Positions 15,445 to 24,128 of a DNA stretch of 34,174 nt are shown one piece after another. The notes below the pieces were generated by a model. It ran no database searches, was not told where the DNA came from, and saw nothing but the letters and a program-made list of their open reading frames with translations. Source of the stretch: JADKIH01 sp031411835 (GTDB lineage Bacteria > Bacteroidota > Bacteroidia > AKYH767-A > 2013-40CM-41-45); the NCBI GenBank assembly GCA_031411835.1, contig JANOBV010000029.1:1-34174 (forward strand), read 5' to 3'. Numbering within the stretch: position 1 is the stretch's first letter; every line of letters starts with the position of its first letter. The position numbers were made by a program, and so were the translations under genes.

Positions 15445-17658
15445 ATGAAAAAGAGAATTTTTTTATTGCTAACATTCATGTGTTTTACATATGTTTTGCA
15501 AGCTCAAATGTATTTTAATCGAACAACCGATATTCCTGTTGTAAATGGAAGTACACTTTCTATTCCTTGGGCGGGAGGTTTGAACTATCCATTATTTTCA
15601 AATATTGATTTGAATGGTGACGGTCTTCAAGATCTTTTTTCATTTGATCGGAGCGATAACCGCGTAACAACATATTTAAATAACGGAAGTTCGGGTACAA
15701 ATTGTTGGATATATGCTCCTGAATACGAGAATATGTTTCCGGCTATGACAGGTTGGGCTTTTTTATATGATTACAATTGTGATGAGAAGCCGGATTTATT
15801 TACTGTTGGATTTCGTAACAATAGTATTTCACAATATATAAATGATTCGCCTGTTGGAGGATTGCACTTTACATTGGTCGATTCGACTATGCTCGTGAAT
15901 GGTGGAGCAGGTGGACCGGCAAATATTTTTGCAAGTGGTTTATTGATGCCGAATTTCAATGATATCGATGGTGATGGTGATATGGATATTATCGGACAAC
16001 AATTTCAGTGTGTTGGTGCTTTTGCGTATTACAAAAACATGTCGTTGGAACACTATGGTGTTTGTGATTCTTTAAATGATTATACCTTAGAAACATATTC
16101 CTGGGGGAAATTTGCTTTGCGATCAGGTTCTTACAGCAATGTCGTAATTGGATTTTTTAATATCAATTGTTTTGTAAATCCGTTGGATCAATATGATATG
16201 TCAGTTGCTGCACCAATGGATGATACGTATGCAAACATTTACACGATCGATATCGATGGTGATGGCGATAAAGATGCACTCATAGGAGATTCGCAGACTC
16301 GCAATAGTTTATTGGCAATAAATAATCCATCGTCAGGAGTTGATGTAATGACAGCGCAAGACACAGCTTTTCCCTCGTATAATGTTCCTGTCGATATTCA
16401 ATCGTTTTCTATGCACTCTTATGTAGATGTTGACAACGATCAGATCCGCGACCTCATTGTTTCAAATTATGAATACGAAAACAATAGAGGGACTTATTAT
16501 TATCAAAATATTGGAACAGATAGCATCCCAAATTTTTCATTCGTCAGAAATGATTTTTTAACGGATCAAATGATCGATGTTGGTGAAGCTGCTTCGCCAA
16601 CTTTCTACGATTACGATAACGACGGATTGCTTGATCTTGTTATTGCGAATAAGAAGAAAACAATTACTCCGGCAACTTATTCATGCGGGTTATCCCTCTA
16701 TAGAAATACCGGTACTGCGACTGTACCTTCATTCGAATTTGTGACAGATGATTATTTAAATCTAATTGCGCAAAATTATCAAGGTAAATTATCGCCCGAC
16801 TTTGCTGATTTGGATGCCGATGGTGATTCAGATCTTCTCTTGGGTGAAGATGGCGGACGAATGATCTACTATAGAAATGATGCAGGTACATTCGTTTTTA
16901 TAAATGCATTTTTTATGTCCATCGATATCGGCAATAGTTCGTCAGTTCAGATTTTTGACATCAATAAAGATGGGAAACTTGATTTGTTATTAGGTGAAAA
17001 AAATGGTTCGCTTAATTACTTCGAGAATTTGGGATCGACAACTGTTCCATTCTTTGCAACAACTCCAACTGTAAGTCAGTTTGGTGGATTCTCTTTGAAT
17101 GTACCCCCGACATCTGATTCATACTCTACAACAGATATTTTCCGTCAGAATAACGATACAAAATTATTGGTAACGGCAATGAATGGCGACATTTATCTGT
17201 ATGGCAATATTGATGGTAATTTAGCCGGTAATTTTACATTGCTTGATACAGTAGTATCAAAATATTTAGGTAGCCGTTATGGTCCACTTACTTCCATTTC
17301 AGGTGGTGATTTGAATGGAGATGGCAAAGAGGACTTTGTTCTTGGATTGTTTAGCGGCGGAGTTCAGATTTATTATCAAGATATCATCAATTCAACGATT
17401 GAAGTTATTACTGACTCTGAAATTAAAATTTATCCGAATCCGGCAAATGATCAATTTGTAGTTCGTGCAAATGCGAAATTAAAAAATGTAGAATGCGTGA
17501 TTTATGATGCTGAGTCAAGAACGATAACATCGCAAAAACTCGTTGATGGTTATTCTGTATTCAATACTTCAAAATTATCTGCCGGCGTTTATTATTTGCA
17601 CATCCGTTCTTCAGAAAAGAATGAAGTGAGGAAAATTATTGTCACGCATTCTAAATAG
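15445..17658 (+). CDS. T9SS-secreted FG-GAP/VCBS repeat protein
   Basis: The product has 737 residues. The signal peptide covers 1-21 (MKKRIFLLLTFMCF, ends LQAQ). At least eight calcium-loop repeats of the FG-GAP/VCBS type can be read: DLNGDGLQDLF, DIDGDGDMDII, DIDGDGDKDAL, DVDNDQIRDLI, DYDNDGLLDLV, DLDADGDSDLL, DINKDGKLDLL and DLNGDGKEDFV. Such repeats fold as integrin-alpha-like beta-propellers with Ca2+ bound in the Asp-rich loops. The sorting domain begins at about residue 660 (KIYPNPANDQF) and ends KIIVTHSK. No enzyme domain is visible, so a structural or binding role at the surface is likely. The ATG at 15445 lies just 5 bases after a weak -7-like element, so the mRNA could be nearly leaderless. 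The methyltransferase gene follows after 6 bases. Confidence 0.93.
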   Translation: MKKRIFLLLTFMCFTYVLQAQMYFNRTTDIPVVNGSTLSIPWAGGLNYPLFSNIDLNGDGLQDLFSFDRSDNRVTTYLNNGSSGTNCWIYAPEYENMFPAMTGWAFLYDYNCDEKPDLFTVGFRNNSISQYINDSPVGGLHFTLVDSTMLVNGGAGGPANIFASGLLMPNFNDIDGDGDMDIIGQQFQCVGAFAYYKNMSLEHYGVCDSLNDYTLETYSWGKFALRSGSYSNVVIGFFNINCFVNPLDQYDMSVAAPMDDTYANIYTIDIDGDGDKDALIGDSQTRNSLLAINNPSSGVDVMTAQDTAFPSYNVPVDIQSFSMHSYVDVDNDQIRDLIVSNYEYENNRGTYYYQNIGTDSIPNFSFVRNDFLTDQMIDVGEAASPTFYDYDNDGLLDLVIANKKKTITPATYSCGLSLYRNTGTATVPSFEFVTDDYLNLIAQNYQGKLSPDFADLDADGDSDLLLGEDGGRMIYYRNDAGTFVFINAFFMSIDIGNSSSVQIFDINKDGKLDLLLGEKNGSLNYFENLGSTTVPFFATTPTVSQFGGFSLNVPPTSDSYSTTDIFRQNNDTKLLVTAMNGDIYLYGNIDGNLAGNFTLLDTVVSKYLGSRYGPLTSISGGDLNGDGKEDFVLGLFSGGVQIYYQDIINSTIEVITDSEIKIYPNPANDQFVVRANAKLKNVECVIYDAESRTITSQKLVDGYSVFNTSKLSAGVYYLHIRSSEKNEVRKIIVTHSK

Positions 17659-17664
17659 AGATTA

Positions 17665-18333
17665 ATGTCGGATTTAAATTATGAAGAGTTTGCAGAAGAG
17701 TTTAACCTGCAATTGACCAGTCATTTGGTCAAAGTTTCTAGGATCAAAGATATTGACAAATTATTTAACCAACTTTTATCGAAATCTCCTGCTGATAAAG
17801 CAGTGTTGGATGAACAAATGCCATACTGGGCAGATCTTTGGCCGTCAGCAATTGGGCTTTCAAAATACATTGACGATAATCCAAAGTTGGTAAATGAAAA
17901 AAATGTACTTGAAATTGGTTGTGGACTAGGAATGCCTGGAATTGTTGCTGCAATGAATGGTGCAAATGTGACCATGACCGATTACCTTCAAGAAGCATTA
18001 GATTTCTCAGAAAACAATTGGAAGAAAAATTTGTCGAGTAAGTTCAACGGTCAACTACTTGATTGGCGCGATGTAAGCAAAGTTGAAAAAGCAGATGTCA
18101 TTCTCGCATCCGATGTTGCCTATGAAAGTCGCTCATTCGAACCACTAAAAAAATCACTGAAACATATTTTAAAACCCAATGGCGTTTTGCTCCTTAGTGA
18201 ACCCAATCGAAAATTCGCATCACCATTTATTAAGATTTTAGAAACCGAATTCAATTTACAAAAGTCTGATCGCGAAGTTAAATTGGATGGAATTGATTAC
18301 ATCATTTCAGTTTACGAAGGCAAGAAAAAGTAA
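17665..18333 (+). CDS. METTL21-like class I SAM-dependent methyltransferase
   Basis: The product has 222 residues and is cytoplasmic. The signature MPYWADLWPSAIGLSKYI (52-69) is the PYWAxLWPS-type motif preceding the Rossmann fold of METTL20/21-type protein-lysine methyltransferases. Motif I LEIGCGLGMPG is at 82-92, the acidic ribose-binding residue is probably D106 (MTDY), WRD is at 134-136, and the post-II motif ASDVAYE is at 148-154. A C-terminal part (VLLLSEPNRKFASPF) completes the fold. In this group the target is usually a lysine in another protein (for example EtfB), but the substrate cannot be deduced here. It starts 6 bases after the FG-GAP gene's stop, so it may be co-transcribed, although a cytoplasmic enzyme and a surface protein share no evident pathway. 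Confidence 0.85.
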   Translation: MSDLNYEEFAEEFNLQLTSHLVKVSRIKDIDKLFNQLLSKSPADKAVLDEQMPYWADLWPSAIGLSKYIDDNPKLVNEKNVLEIGCGLGMPGIVAAMNGANVTMTDYLQEALDFSENNWKKNLSSKFNGQLLDWRDVSKVEKADVILASDVAYESRSFEPLKKSLKHILKPNGVLLLSEPNRKFASPFIKILETEFNLQKSDREVKLDGIDYIISVYEGKKK

Positions 18334-18428
18334 ATCATACAATGAGGTCCTCTGAATGTATACTTAAGCGTTCAACTTACTAACACGATAATTTTCCCAT
18401 AGCAACCATTGTTAAGCTGTAACCACAA

Positions 18429-18506
18429 GTCCCATAGGGACGACTTATTGGTAACCCCACAGTGAAACGTAAACCCTTAGTCCCGTTAGGGACGACATAT
18501 CGGTGG
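18429..18506 (+). repeat. Pair of REP-like palindromes in direct orientation
   Basis: Copy A, 18429-18453: GTCCC ATA GGGAC followed by GACTTATTGGTA. Copy B, 18480-18506: GTCCC GTTA GGGAC followed by GACATATCGGTGG. They form the main content of the spacer 18334-18646. The rest is AT-rich, with no gene or strong promoter recognised. The conserved tail links them to the copy at 15247 and to the GACCCC array at 3146-3440. Confidence 0.8.
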
Positions 18507-18646
18507 CCCTAATGAATAGAAACTCACAGTATCAGTTTTAGTAAGAATAAAAAAAGCGAATAAAAATCTCAAATTATTTTATCATCATTTCCCCGCATTT
18601 ATGCGGTAACGATTCTCGTTTTTCTTTTCGAATTTTGAAAGCAAAA

Positions 18647-19342
18647 ATGAAAAACAGAATCAAAAAAATGTCAGACGATTTACTCTGGATCTTTTATCCG
18701 ACTCTATGCGCAGCTTGCGACCGTCCATTACTGATGGGCGAAGAATGTTTGTGTACATTCTGCAAGTATTATTTGCCTCGAACGCACTTCCATTTACAAT
18801 CAATCAATCCTGTTGCAAAACATTTCTGGGGAAAGGTTCCTATTGAAGCGGCCACAAGTTACTACTACTTTAGCAAAGGCGAAAAAGTGCAGCGACTCAT
18901 TCACAAATTGAAATACAAAGACAGGAAAGATGTAGGAATGTATATTGGGCAATTGATGGGAGCTGATATGAAAGATTCTCCATTTCCGAAACCTGACATT
19001 GTAGTACCTGTACCTTTGCACGAGAAAAAATTGAAACTGCGCGGCTATAACCAAAGCGATTTCATTGCTGAAGGATTTGCAAAAAGTATGAATGCAGTCT
19101 TCGAGCCGCAAATGATCTATAGAAATAGAGAGACAGAAACGCAAACTCGTAAGCACCGTTTTGAACGCTACATGAACATGGATAATGTATTTAGCATTAA
19201 CAAAGAATTGGCGCCGGCTGATAAAAATATTCTTTTGATCGATGATGTGATCACGACCGGTTCAACTCTGATTTCATGTGCGGAGGCGCTTTTGGAGATT
19301 CCCGGAACGAAGTTGTCGATTGCTTCAATTGCTTGTGCCTGA
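18647..19342 (+). CDS. ComF family phosphoribosyltransferase-like protein
   Basis: The product has 231 residues from the ATG at 18647 (an in-frame TTG lies 12 bases upstream). The N-terminal double zinc-finger region has C21xxC24 and C36xxC39 (TLCAACDRPLL; LCTFCKYYL). The PRTase-like domain follows, with YSKGEK-type strand, HKLKYKDRKDVG, VVPVPLH (119-125), RGYNQS (132-137), TQTRKHRFERYMN, and the PRPP-binding loop LLIDDVITTGST (196-207). ComF proteins support uptake or processing of transforming DNA as DprA/ComFA partners; in non-competent bacteria the role is less clear. No other competence gene is in the window. Stop at 19342; the next gene starts 111 bases later with its own -7-like box. 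Confidence 0.92.
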   Translation: MKNRIKKMSDDLLWIFYPTLCAACDRPLLMGEECLCTFCKYYLPRTHFHLQSINPVAKHFWGKVPIEAATSYYYFSKGEKVQRLIHKLKYKDRKDVGMYIGQLMGADMKDSPFPKPDIVVPVPLHEKKLKLRGYNQSDFIAEGFAKSMNAVFEPQMIYRNRETETQTRKHRFERYMNMDNVFSINKELAPADKNILLIDDVITTGSTLISCAEALLEIPGTKLSIASIACA

Positions 19343-19435
19343 AATGGCTTGCGAAATTGTTGTTTTTTTCAAAAAATCACGGTAGATGTGAGGCGATAAT
19401 TCTAGTAATATCGACTGTGTTTCGGCGAAAATTTC

Positions 19436-19443
19436 CATCTTTG
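19436..19443 (+). promoter_or_regulatory. Candidate -7 box for msrC
   Basis: CATCTTTG differs from TAnnTTTG at one position and is followed by CAG. It lies 10 bases before the ATG at 19454, implying a very short or absent leader. A GTGTTTC sequence about 15-18 bases upstream could act as the -33 box. Confidence 0.35.
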
Positions 19444-19453
19444 CAGTCATTTT

Positions 19454-19948
19454 ATGGCCGAAAATATTCACATCGACACACATCAGAGTAAAGCGGAGCA
19501 ATATGCTTCACTTATTCCGCAATTGAAGGCTCTCATTGAAGGAGAACCGGATGTGATTGCAAATATTTCAAATGTAATTGCCGGGCTAAAAGAGACATTC
19601 GCTTTTTTTTGGATCGGAATCTATTTTGTAAAATCTCAGAACAATGCTGAGGAATTAGTATTGGGCCCATTTCAAGGTCCCGTTGCTTGCACAAGAATTC
19701 AAAGAGGGAAAGGCGTGTGCGGTTCATCATGGGACAAAGCACAAACGATCATTGTACCTGATGTAGATTTATTTCCGGGACATATTGCATGTAGTTCGCT
19801 TTCGCGTTCTGAAATTGTAATTCCTGTGATCAAAGAAAAAAAGGTAGTAGCAGTTTTAGATGTCGATAGCGAATTTGTTTCTCATTTCGATGAAACAGAT
19901 CGTAAATATTTGGAAGAAGTTTGTGAAATGATCGCAGCATTTATATGA
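19454..19948 (+). CDS. msrC: Free methionine-R-sulfoxide reductase (GAF-domain MsrC)
   Basis: The 164-residue product is a single GAF domain of the fRMsr family. All three redox cysteines are present with the family's spacing: C79 (GPVACTRI), C89 (GKGVCGSS) and C113 (GHIACSS). Other signatures are FWIGIYF, VPDVDLFPGH, SRSEIVIPV and AVLDVDSE. The enzyme reduces free L-methionine-R-sulfoxide, with one Cys attacking and disulfide exchange to a resolving Cys and then thioredoxin. Its stop overlaps the start of the next gene (ATGA), showing translational coupling to the lipoprotein and serine hydrolase that follow. An upstream ATG-containing frame overlaps it but lacks family character. Confidence 0.95.
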   Translation: MAENIHIDTHQSKAEQYASLIPQLKALIEGEPDVIANISNVIAGLKETFAFFWIGIYFVKSQNNAEELVLGPFQGPVACTRIQRGKGVCGSSWDKAQTIIVPDVDLFPGHIACSSLSRSEIVIPVIKEKKVVAVLDVDSEFVSHFDETDRKYLEEVCEMIAAFI

Positions 19949-21555
19949 AAAAATTCGCGCTTCTTTATATTATTGTTTTATTGTTCAGCTCTTGTGCAAT
20001 CCGCGTGAATCCTACCGGCGGCGACAAAGATGTTCTGCCCCCAAAAGTATTGCATACTGTTCCGGAGAATTTTTCTGTGAATGTAAAAACACATGACATT
20101 GTTTTGTTTTTTGATGAATACATTCAGTTGAAAGACATCAGTACGCAATTGGTTGTTTCGCCATTACTAAAGTACACACCTGAAACTAAAATTAGAAAGA
20201 AGTCTTTGGAGATTCATTTTCTAGACACGTTAGAAGAGAATACAACCTACACTATGAATTTTGGGAATGCAATTGCCGATAACAATGAAGGAAATTCCAT
20301 AGAGAATTATCAATTTGTTTTTTCCACAGGAAATGTTGTCGACTCACTAAAGATAAGAGGTCGTATTGAAGCAGCTTTTGATCAAAAGAAAGCAGCAGGG
20401 ATTTTAGCAATGATCTATAAAGAGAATGATGATTCATTGCCGTACAATAAACGCCCAATGTACTTTGCAAAGACAAACGATGCCGGTGAATTTACGATCA
20501 ACAACATTGCTCCCGGCGATTACAAGTTGATTGCAATGGAAGATAAAGACAAGAATTACCTTTATACGAAAGGCGAAGAAAGTATTGGATTTACTGATCA
20601 ACGAATTTCATCCGGAGCTGATAGTGTTTTCATTCGTTTATTCAAAGAGCCATTGCCATTACATTTGAATAAATCTGTTTCGATTTCGCCAGGTAAGGTT
20701 TTGCTTGTGTTTTCTGCTGCTGCAGATACAGTGAAGTTGAATTTTCTAACAGACTTGCAGAAGATGGATGTCTATTCACAAGAGTTTTCTCCTCAGAAAG
20801 ATACTCTAACAATTATGTATAGAAATGCAGAATTGGATTCATTAAGCTTTACTTATTTCAATGGAAAAAAAATTGATACGATTGATGTGCGATTGTTTAA
20901 GAAGACAAATAAAGCAGCTTCACGGAGTTTGTTTGAATTAGCATTTTCGGCGCAAGATAGAAATTCAAGCCACCATTTTCATTTGCCATATCGAATAAAT
21001 AGCAATCATCCTTTAACCACAATAGATGCGAAAGGAATTACATTGAGAAAAGATTCTCTCGAAGAGAAAGATTTTAAAATTGTTTTCTCAGACAGCTCGA
21101 AGTCATCGTTTGATGTAGTTGCAAAATGGTCTGATAAATTTTCATACGAACTTTTTATTCCGCAGGGATCAGTTGAAGATATTTATGGGTTGAAGAATGA
21201 TTCACTAAAATTTCAATGGACCGTTAAATCGGAAACATTTTACGGTACGATGCTCTTAAAATTAAATTCGGTTAAAGAAAGTCTAATCGTGCAGCTTCTG
21301 GATAATAATGATAATTTATTTAGAGAGAATTATGTGACGAGTGACACTTCAATAGGATATACATTTCTCGATCCAATGCAATACAAGATAAAAATTGTGC
21401 ACGATGAAAATAATAATAAGAAGTGGGATACAGGAAATTTACTTCAGCACATGCAGCCAGAGAAAACAGAATTTTATCCTGAACTAATAACCGTTCGTGC
21501 GAATTGGGATGTAGATGTGAAATGGGATCTCAACTTCAAAAAACCTAAATTATAA
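19945..21555 (+). CDS. Lipoprotein with bacterial Ig-like (SbsA-type) domain
   Basis: The product has 536 residues. The lipobox LLFSSC puts the acylated Cys at 17. The next residues (NPTGGDKDVLPPKV) are a hallmark of a widespread Bacteroidetes lipoprotein family. An SbsA-like Ig domain covers about 35-120 (SVNVKTHDIVLFFDEYIQL; NTTYTMNFGNAIADN). A carboxypeptidase-regulatory-like beta module is at about 125-225 (TNDAGEFTINNIAPGDYKLIAMEDKD). The remaining half holds beta-rich repeats without recognised motifs, ending in a calcium-loop-like DENNNKKWDTG. It is anchored in the inner or outer membrane; the family's function is not established to my knowledge. It overlaps msrC by 4 bases and abuts the next gene with no spacer. 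Confidence 0.88.
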   Translation: MKKFALLYIIVLLFSSCAIRVNPTGGDKDVLPPKVLHTVPENFSVNVKTHDIVLFFDEYIQLKDISTQLVVSPLLKYTPETKIRKKSLEIHFLDTLEENTTYTMNFGNAIADNNEGNSIENYQFVFSTGNVVDSLKIRGRIEAAFDQKKAAGILAMIYKENDDSLPYNKRPMYFAKTNDAGEFTINNIAPGDYKLIAMEDKDKNYLYTKGEESIGFTDQRISSGADSVFIRLFKEPLPLHLNKSVSISPGKVLLVFSAAADTVKLNFLTDLQKMDVYSQEFSPQKDTLTIMYRNAELDSLSFTYFNGKKIDTIDVRLFKKTNKAASRSLFELAFSAQDRNSSHHFHLPYRINSNHPLTTIDAKGITLRKDSLEEKDFKIVFSDSSKSSFDVVAKWSDKFSYELFIPQGSVEDIYGLKNDSLKFQWTVKSETFYGTMLLKLNSVKESLIVQLLDNNDNLFRENYVTSDTSIGYTFLDPMQYKIKIVHDENNNKKWDTGNLLQHMQPEKTEFYPELITVRANWDVDVKWDLNFKKPKL

Positions 21556-22677
21556 ATGTCTATGAAAAAAAGTGTATTTGGATTAATGCTTATTGCAATC
21601 GTTCTTTTGTTTGGCAGCTGTAAGATCGGTCGCTATTTCTGGTACAATTTTTCAAACATTACTGATCACAAGATCTTCCCATCGCGTCCTTTGCATGGCA
21701 CTTCTGAACCGTTTCGATTTGTTGACGCACAAAACAATTCTGTTGTTGATAGTAAGGCCAAGATTAAAGATTATGCCGGAGTTACAACAGATTTCAAAAC
21801 ATTTATTGAAAAATCTCCAACGGTTGCATTTTTGATTATTCGAAATGATAGTTTGATCTATGAAAAATATCAGGACGATTATGATACGTCTTCAGTTGTT
21901 GCTTCTTTTTCTGTAGCGAAATCGTATGTATCAGCAATGATCGGAATTGCGATCGGCGAAGGAAAAATTAAAAGCGAAGACGATCCAATTGTAAATTATT
22001 TACCGGAGTTAAAAGACAAATACAATTGGAACAATGTAACGATTCATCATTTGTTGCATATGGCATCCGGTGTGAAGTTTTCTGAAGGATATAGTTCGCC
22101 ATTCAGTGGAGCTGCATCTTTTTACTATGGAAAAACATTGCGCAAAAGTTTGGCGAAGTTGAAAACGGAAAAAGGTCCGATGGAAGGTTTCGATTACAAG
22201 AGCGTAAATACTGAATTGCTTGGATTGATCTTGGAAAGAGCAACCGGCAAATCGTTAACAGAATATCTTGACGAAAAAATTTGGCGTCCACTGCAAATGG
22301 AATATGATGCAAGCTGGAGTATCGACAAAAAGAACAACGGATTGGAAAAAGCATTTTGTTGTATCAATGCACGCGCGCGTGACTTTGCAAAGTTTGGTCG
22401 ATTATATTTGAATGGCGGAAATTGGAACGGACAAACGATTGTTCCGAATGATTGGGTGAAAAAATGCATTGCGCCAAACAATGAAAAAGGCGGAGCTGAT
22501 TTTTACAATCGCCAATGGTGGATAGGTGTAAAAGAAAAAGACTTTGCAGCGATCGGACATCTTGGGCAATACATCTATGTTCTCCCGGCAAAGAATATGG
22601 TCATCGTTCGACTTGGAACAAGTAGAGCAAAAGAAGAGTGGATAAACATTATCAGACAAGTGGCCACCCAAATGTAA
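21556..22677 (+). CDS. Serine hydrolase, beta-lactamase/PBP class C-like lipoprotein
   Basis: The product has 373 residues. The lipobox LLFGSC (Cys22) follows an N-terminal helix. The three serine-hydrolase motifs are present: S119-V-A-K122 (SFSVAKS), Y213-K-S215 (FDYKSVNTELLG) and H334-L-G336 (IGHLGQ). Flanking signatures (HHLLHMASG; LILERATGKSLTEY; ARDFAKFGRLYLNGG) place it with 6-aminohexanoate-dimer-hydrolase/EstB-like members rather than true antibiotic beta-lactamases. It likely cleaves an amide or ester in the periplasm. The ATG at 21556 directly follows the preceding stop; a second ATG two codons later is equally possible. It ends the run msrC-lipoprotein-hydrolase and is followed by a very long hairpin. 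Confidence 0.92.
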   Translation: MSMKKSVFGLMLIAIVLLFGSCKIGRYFWYNFSNITDHKIFPSRPLHGTSEPFRFVDAQNNSVVDSKAKIKDYAGVTTDFKTFIEKSPTVAFLIIRNDSLIYEKYQDDYDTSSVVASFSVAKSYVSAMIGIAIGEGKIKSEDDPIVNYLPELKDKYNWNNVTIHHLLHMASGVKFSEGYSSPFSGAASFYYGKTLRKSLAKLKTEKGPMEGFDYKSVNTELLGLILERATGKSLTEYLDEKIWRPLQMEYDASWSIDKKNNGLEKAFCCINARARDFAKFGRLYLNGGNWNGQTIVPNDWVKKCIAPNNEKGGADFYNRQWWIGVKEKDFAAIGHLGQYIYVLPAKNMVIVRLGTSRAKEEWINIIRQVATQM

Positions 22678-22683
22678 AAACCT

Positions 22684-22769
22684 CTCCCTTTACTCCCTTT
22701 TTTCCTCTATGAACTCTGTGTTAAATTTTTACCACAGAGTTCATAGAGGAAAAAAGGGAGGAAAAGGAG
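22684..22769 (+). repeat. Long near-perfect hairpin after the serine hydrolase
   Basis: Arm 1 (22684-22720) and arm 2 (22733-22769) are 37 bases each, with mismatches at only two positions that I can see, and a 12-base loop (TTAAATTTTTAC). The inner 27 base pairs are perfect. It starts 7 bases after the stop codon and ends 14 bases before the next ATG. It may terminate or insulate transcription and stabilise the mRNA 3' end; all of these are inference. Confidence 0.85.
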
Positions 22770-22782
22770 AAAGATATTGAAA

Positions 22783-23181
22783 ATGAAAAGACAAATATTA
22801 TTTCTGTTGGTACTTGCTGCTTCGTTTGTTGCCTGCGAAAAAAGCCCATTCGACTATCGTAACAAATACGTCGGTAATTATAATTTCACGAATATCTATA
22901 CAAATGTAGATTCAGTAGGAACTATTTCAAACAGTACAACCGTTTTTCTAGGCAAAGTAAAAACCGACGGCGACAACAATATGATCATCGAATTCGAAGC
23001 GGATAAATCACAAACTTTGAGAATCGATAACGACGGCAATATCTACAACTCCTGCGATACCTACATCGGTCGTTTCGAAAATGAAAGCAGTTTTCAAGCT
23101 GTCCTCAACAAACAAAGTTGTACAGCGATTGTGCTTGAAGGTAGTACTTCGGTGGCGATTGTGGGGGATAGGAAGTATTAG
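22783..23181 (+). CDS. Small lipoprotein of unknown function
   Basis: The product has 132 residues from the ATG at 22783 (a TTG lies two codons upstream). The signal sequence ends in a lipobox-like SFVAC near residue 18. The mature part is beta-rich (YVGNYNFTNIYTNVDSVG; NNMIIEFEADKSQTLRIDNDGN) with two further cysteines near residues 91 and 113 that could pair. The YVGNY start of the mature region resembles small lipocalin-like Bacteroidetes lipoproteins, a loose likeness only. It lies between two long palindromes (22684-22769 and 23204-23258), so it is probably transcribed on its own. No partner is evident. Confidence 0.75.
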   Translation: MKRQILFLLVLAASFVACEKSPFDYRNKYVGNYNFTNIYTNVDSVGTISNSTTVFLGKVKTDGDNNMIIEFEADKSQTLRIDNDGNIYNSCDTYIGRFENESSFQAVLNKQSCTAIVLEGSTSVAIVGDRKY

Positions 23182-23203
23182 TTTAAATTGGTTTAAAGGG
23201 TTT

Positions 23204-23258
23204 AAATTGTTTAAGGGGTTTAAAGTGTTTCGAACACCTTAAACCCCTTAAACAATTT
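23204..23258. repeat. Long palindrome A of the GTTTAAA family
   Basis: Two 26-base arms (23204-23229 and 23233-23258) around a 3-base loop, with a single A/C mismatch. The arm is built from the reiterated word GTTTAA(A). It lies between a + gene and a - gene that converge. Its arm core (TTTAAATTGTTTAAGGGG and following bases) is the same as in palindrome B at 27595-27667. A two-way terminator or a mobile palindrome are both possible. Confidence 0.85.
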
Positions 23259-23288
23259 GAATCAATTTTATTTTAAAGAGTGAGTAAT

Positions 23289-24128
23289 TTACTTAACACA
23301 AACCATCTTTTTCGAATCAATTACTTTTCCGTCAGCAATTAATGAGTAGCTATAAATCCCGCTACTTAATTTTTCACCATAAACATTGATTTGTCCGACA
23401 CCACGTTCGTTTATTTTTACGGTTTGCAAAACATGTCCTGAGTTATCGAAGAAAATAATTTTTGCTTCAATTACATCAGCTGGAACATTAAACGAAATTC
23501 TTGTTTGTTCTGCGAAAGGGTTTGGGTCGTTCTGATTTAGAATAATTGTATTTTCAGAACTCAATTCAACATCGATTTTATTTGTTGATGTTCTCTCGGT
23601 CACTGCATTACAACAAGCACTGATTGCAGATTCTAATTGATTAAGTCTACTACTTGTGTTAGCTGTTAAAGAGTCAATTGCCTGTTGTTGATCTTTTATT
23701 TTTTGAAGTAGAATCGGAATAAGTCCAACATAGTTTACTGATTTGAAAGTAAAGCTAGGCTCAAGTTGATTCCCAAGACTGTCGTATGTTGCAGGAGCTT
23801 CTTGTTCGGCAACTAGATTTGGCAAAACACTTTCTACATCTGTTGAAAGTAGACCATATTGAATTCCTGATGGAAGATTCAAACGGGCATTTCGTCCTGT
23901 AGAATCAAAATAATAAGTTTTTGGATTCAATGATGCCAAAATCTGATCAGCAGATTGCATTGGACGAATGTTAGTTTTTAAATTTGCATCTGAAGGAAGA
24001 TATAGTCCAGTATTATAGCAATCACCATTAAAAAATGCGGATCGCCCACTTCCGATCGGATTTACATAAAGTCTGTAATTCCCAATTGCTCCGCCAGATA
24101 GAGTTGGAATATCATTATATCCCATCAA
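23289..24128 (-). CDS. C-terminal part of a frameshifted S74-chaperone T9SS surface protein
   Basis: The product has 279 residues from the first ATG, but the frame stays open upstream to about 24329 and continues the preceding gene. This upstream part reads FIGRNANEDQ, then LVLIGEN, AAAIGKDATV and CIVLGDD, a YadA-head-like repeat style. Residues 41-60 start a peptidase S74 intramolecular-chaperone domain: S46-D-A-N-L-K51 followed by TNIRP, then LNPKTYYFD, YGLLSTDVESVLPNLV and SVNYVGLIPILLQKI. A coiled coil follows (about 140-170), and a sorting domain from about 195 (NDPNPFAEQTRISFNV to KKMVCVK). It lacks a signal peptide, so it is unlikely to be a stand-alone gene. Together with 24320-26302 it would make one gene of 1004 codons if one base were added in the T-run. 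Confidence 0.8.
   Translation of the reverse strand: MMGYNDIPTLSGGAIGNYRLYVNPIGSGRSAFFNGDCYNTGLYLPSDANLKTNIRPMQSADQILASLNPKTYYFDSTGRNARLNLPSGIQYGLLSTDVESVLPNLVAEQEAPATYDSLGNQLEPSFTFKSVNYVGLIPILLQKIKDQQQAIDSLTANTSSRLNQLESAISACCNAVTERTSTNKIDVELSSENTIILNQNDPNPFAEQTRISFNVPADVIEAKIIFFDNSGHVLQTVKINERGVGQINVYGEKLSSGIYSYSLIADGKVIDSKKMVCVK

Noticed and set aside
19343..19453. Intrinsic terminator after comF (T-run then A-run near 19365-19377)
   Set aside because: The T7-C-A6 arrangement leaves too small a loop and only A/T pairs; not convincing.
21556..22677. Antibiotic-resistance beta-lactamase
   Set aside because: The motifs (SVAK, YKS, HLG) and flanks fit esterase/amidase-like serine hydrolases rather than class C beta-lactamases, which usually have YAN and KTG.
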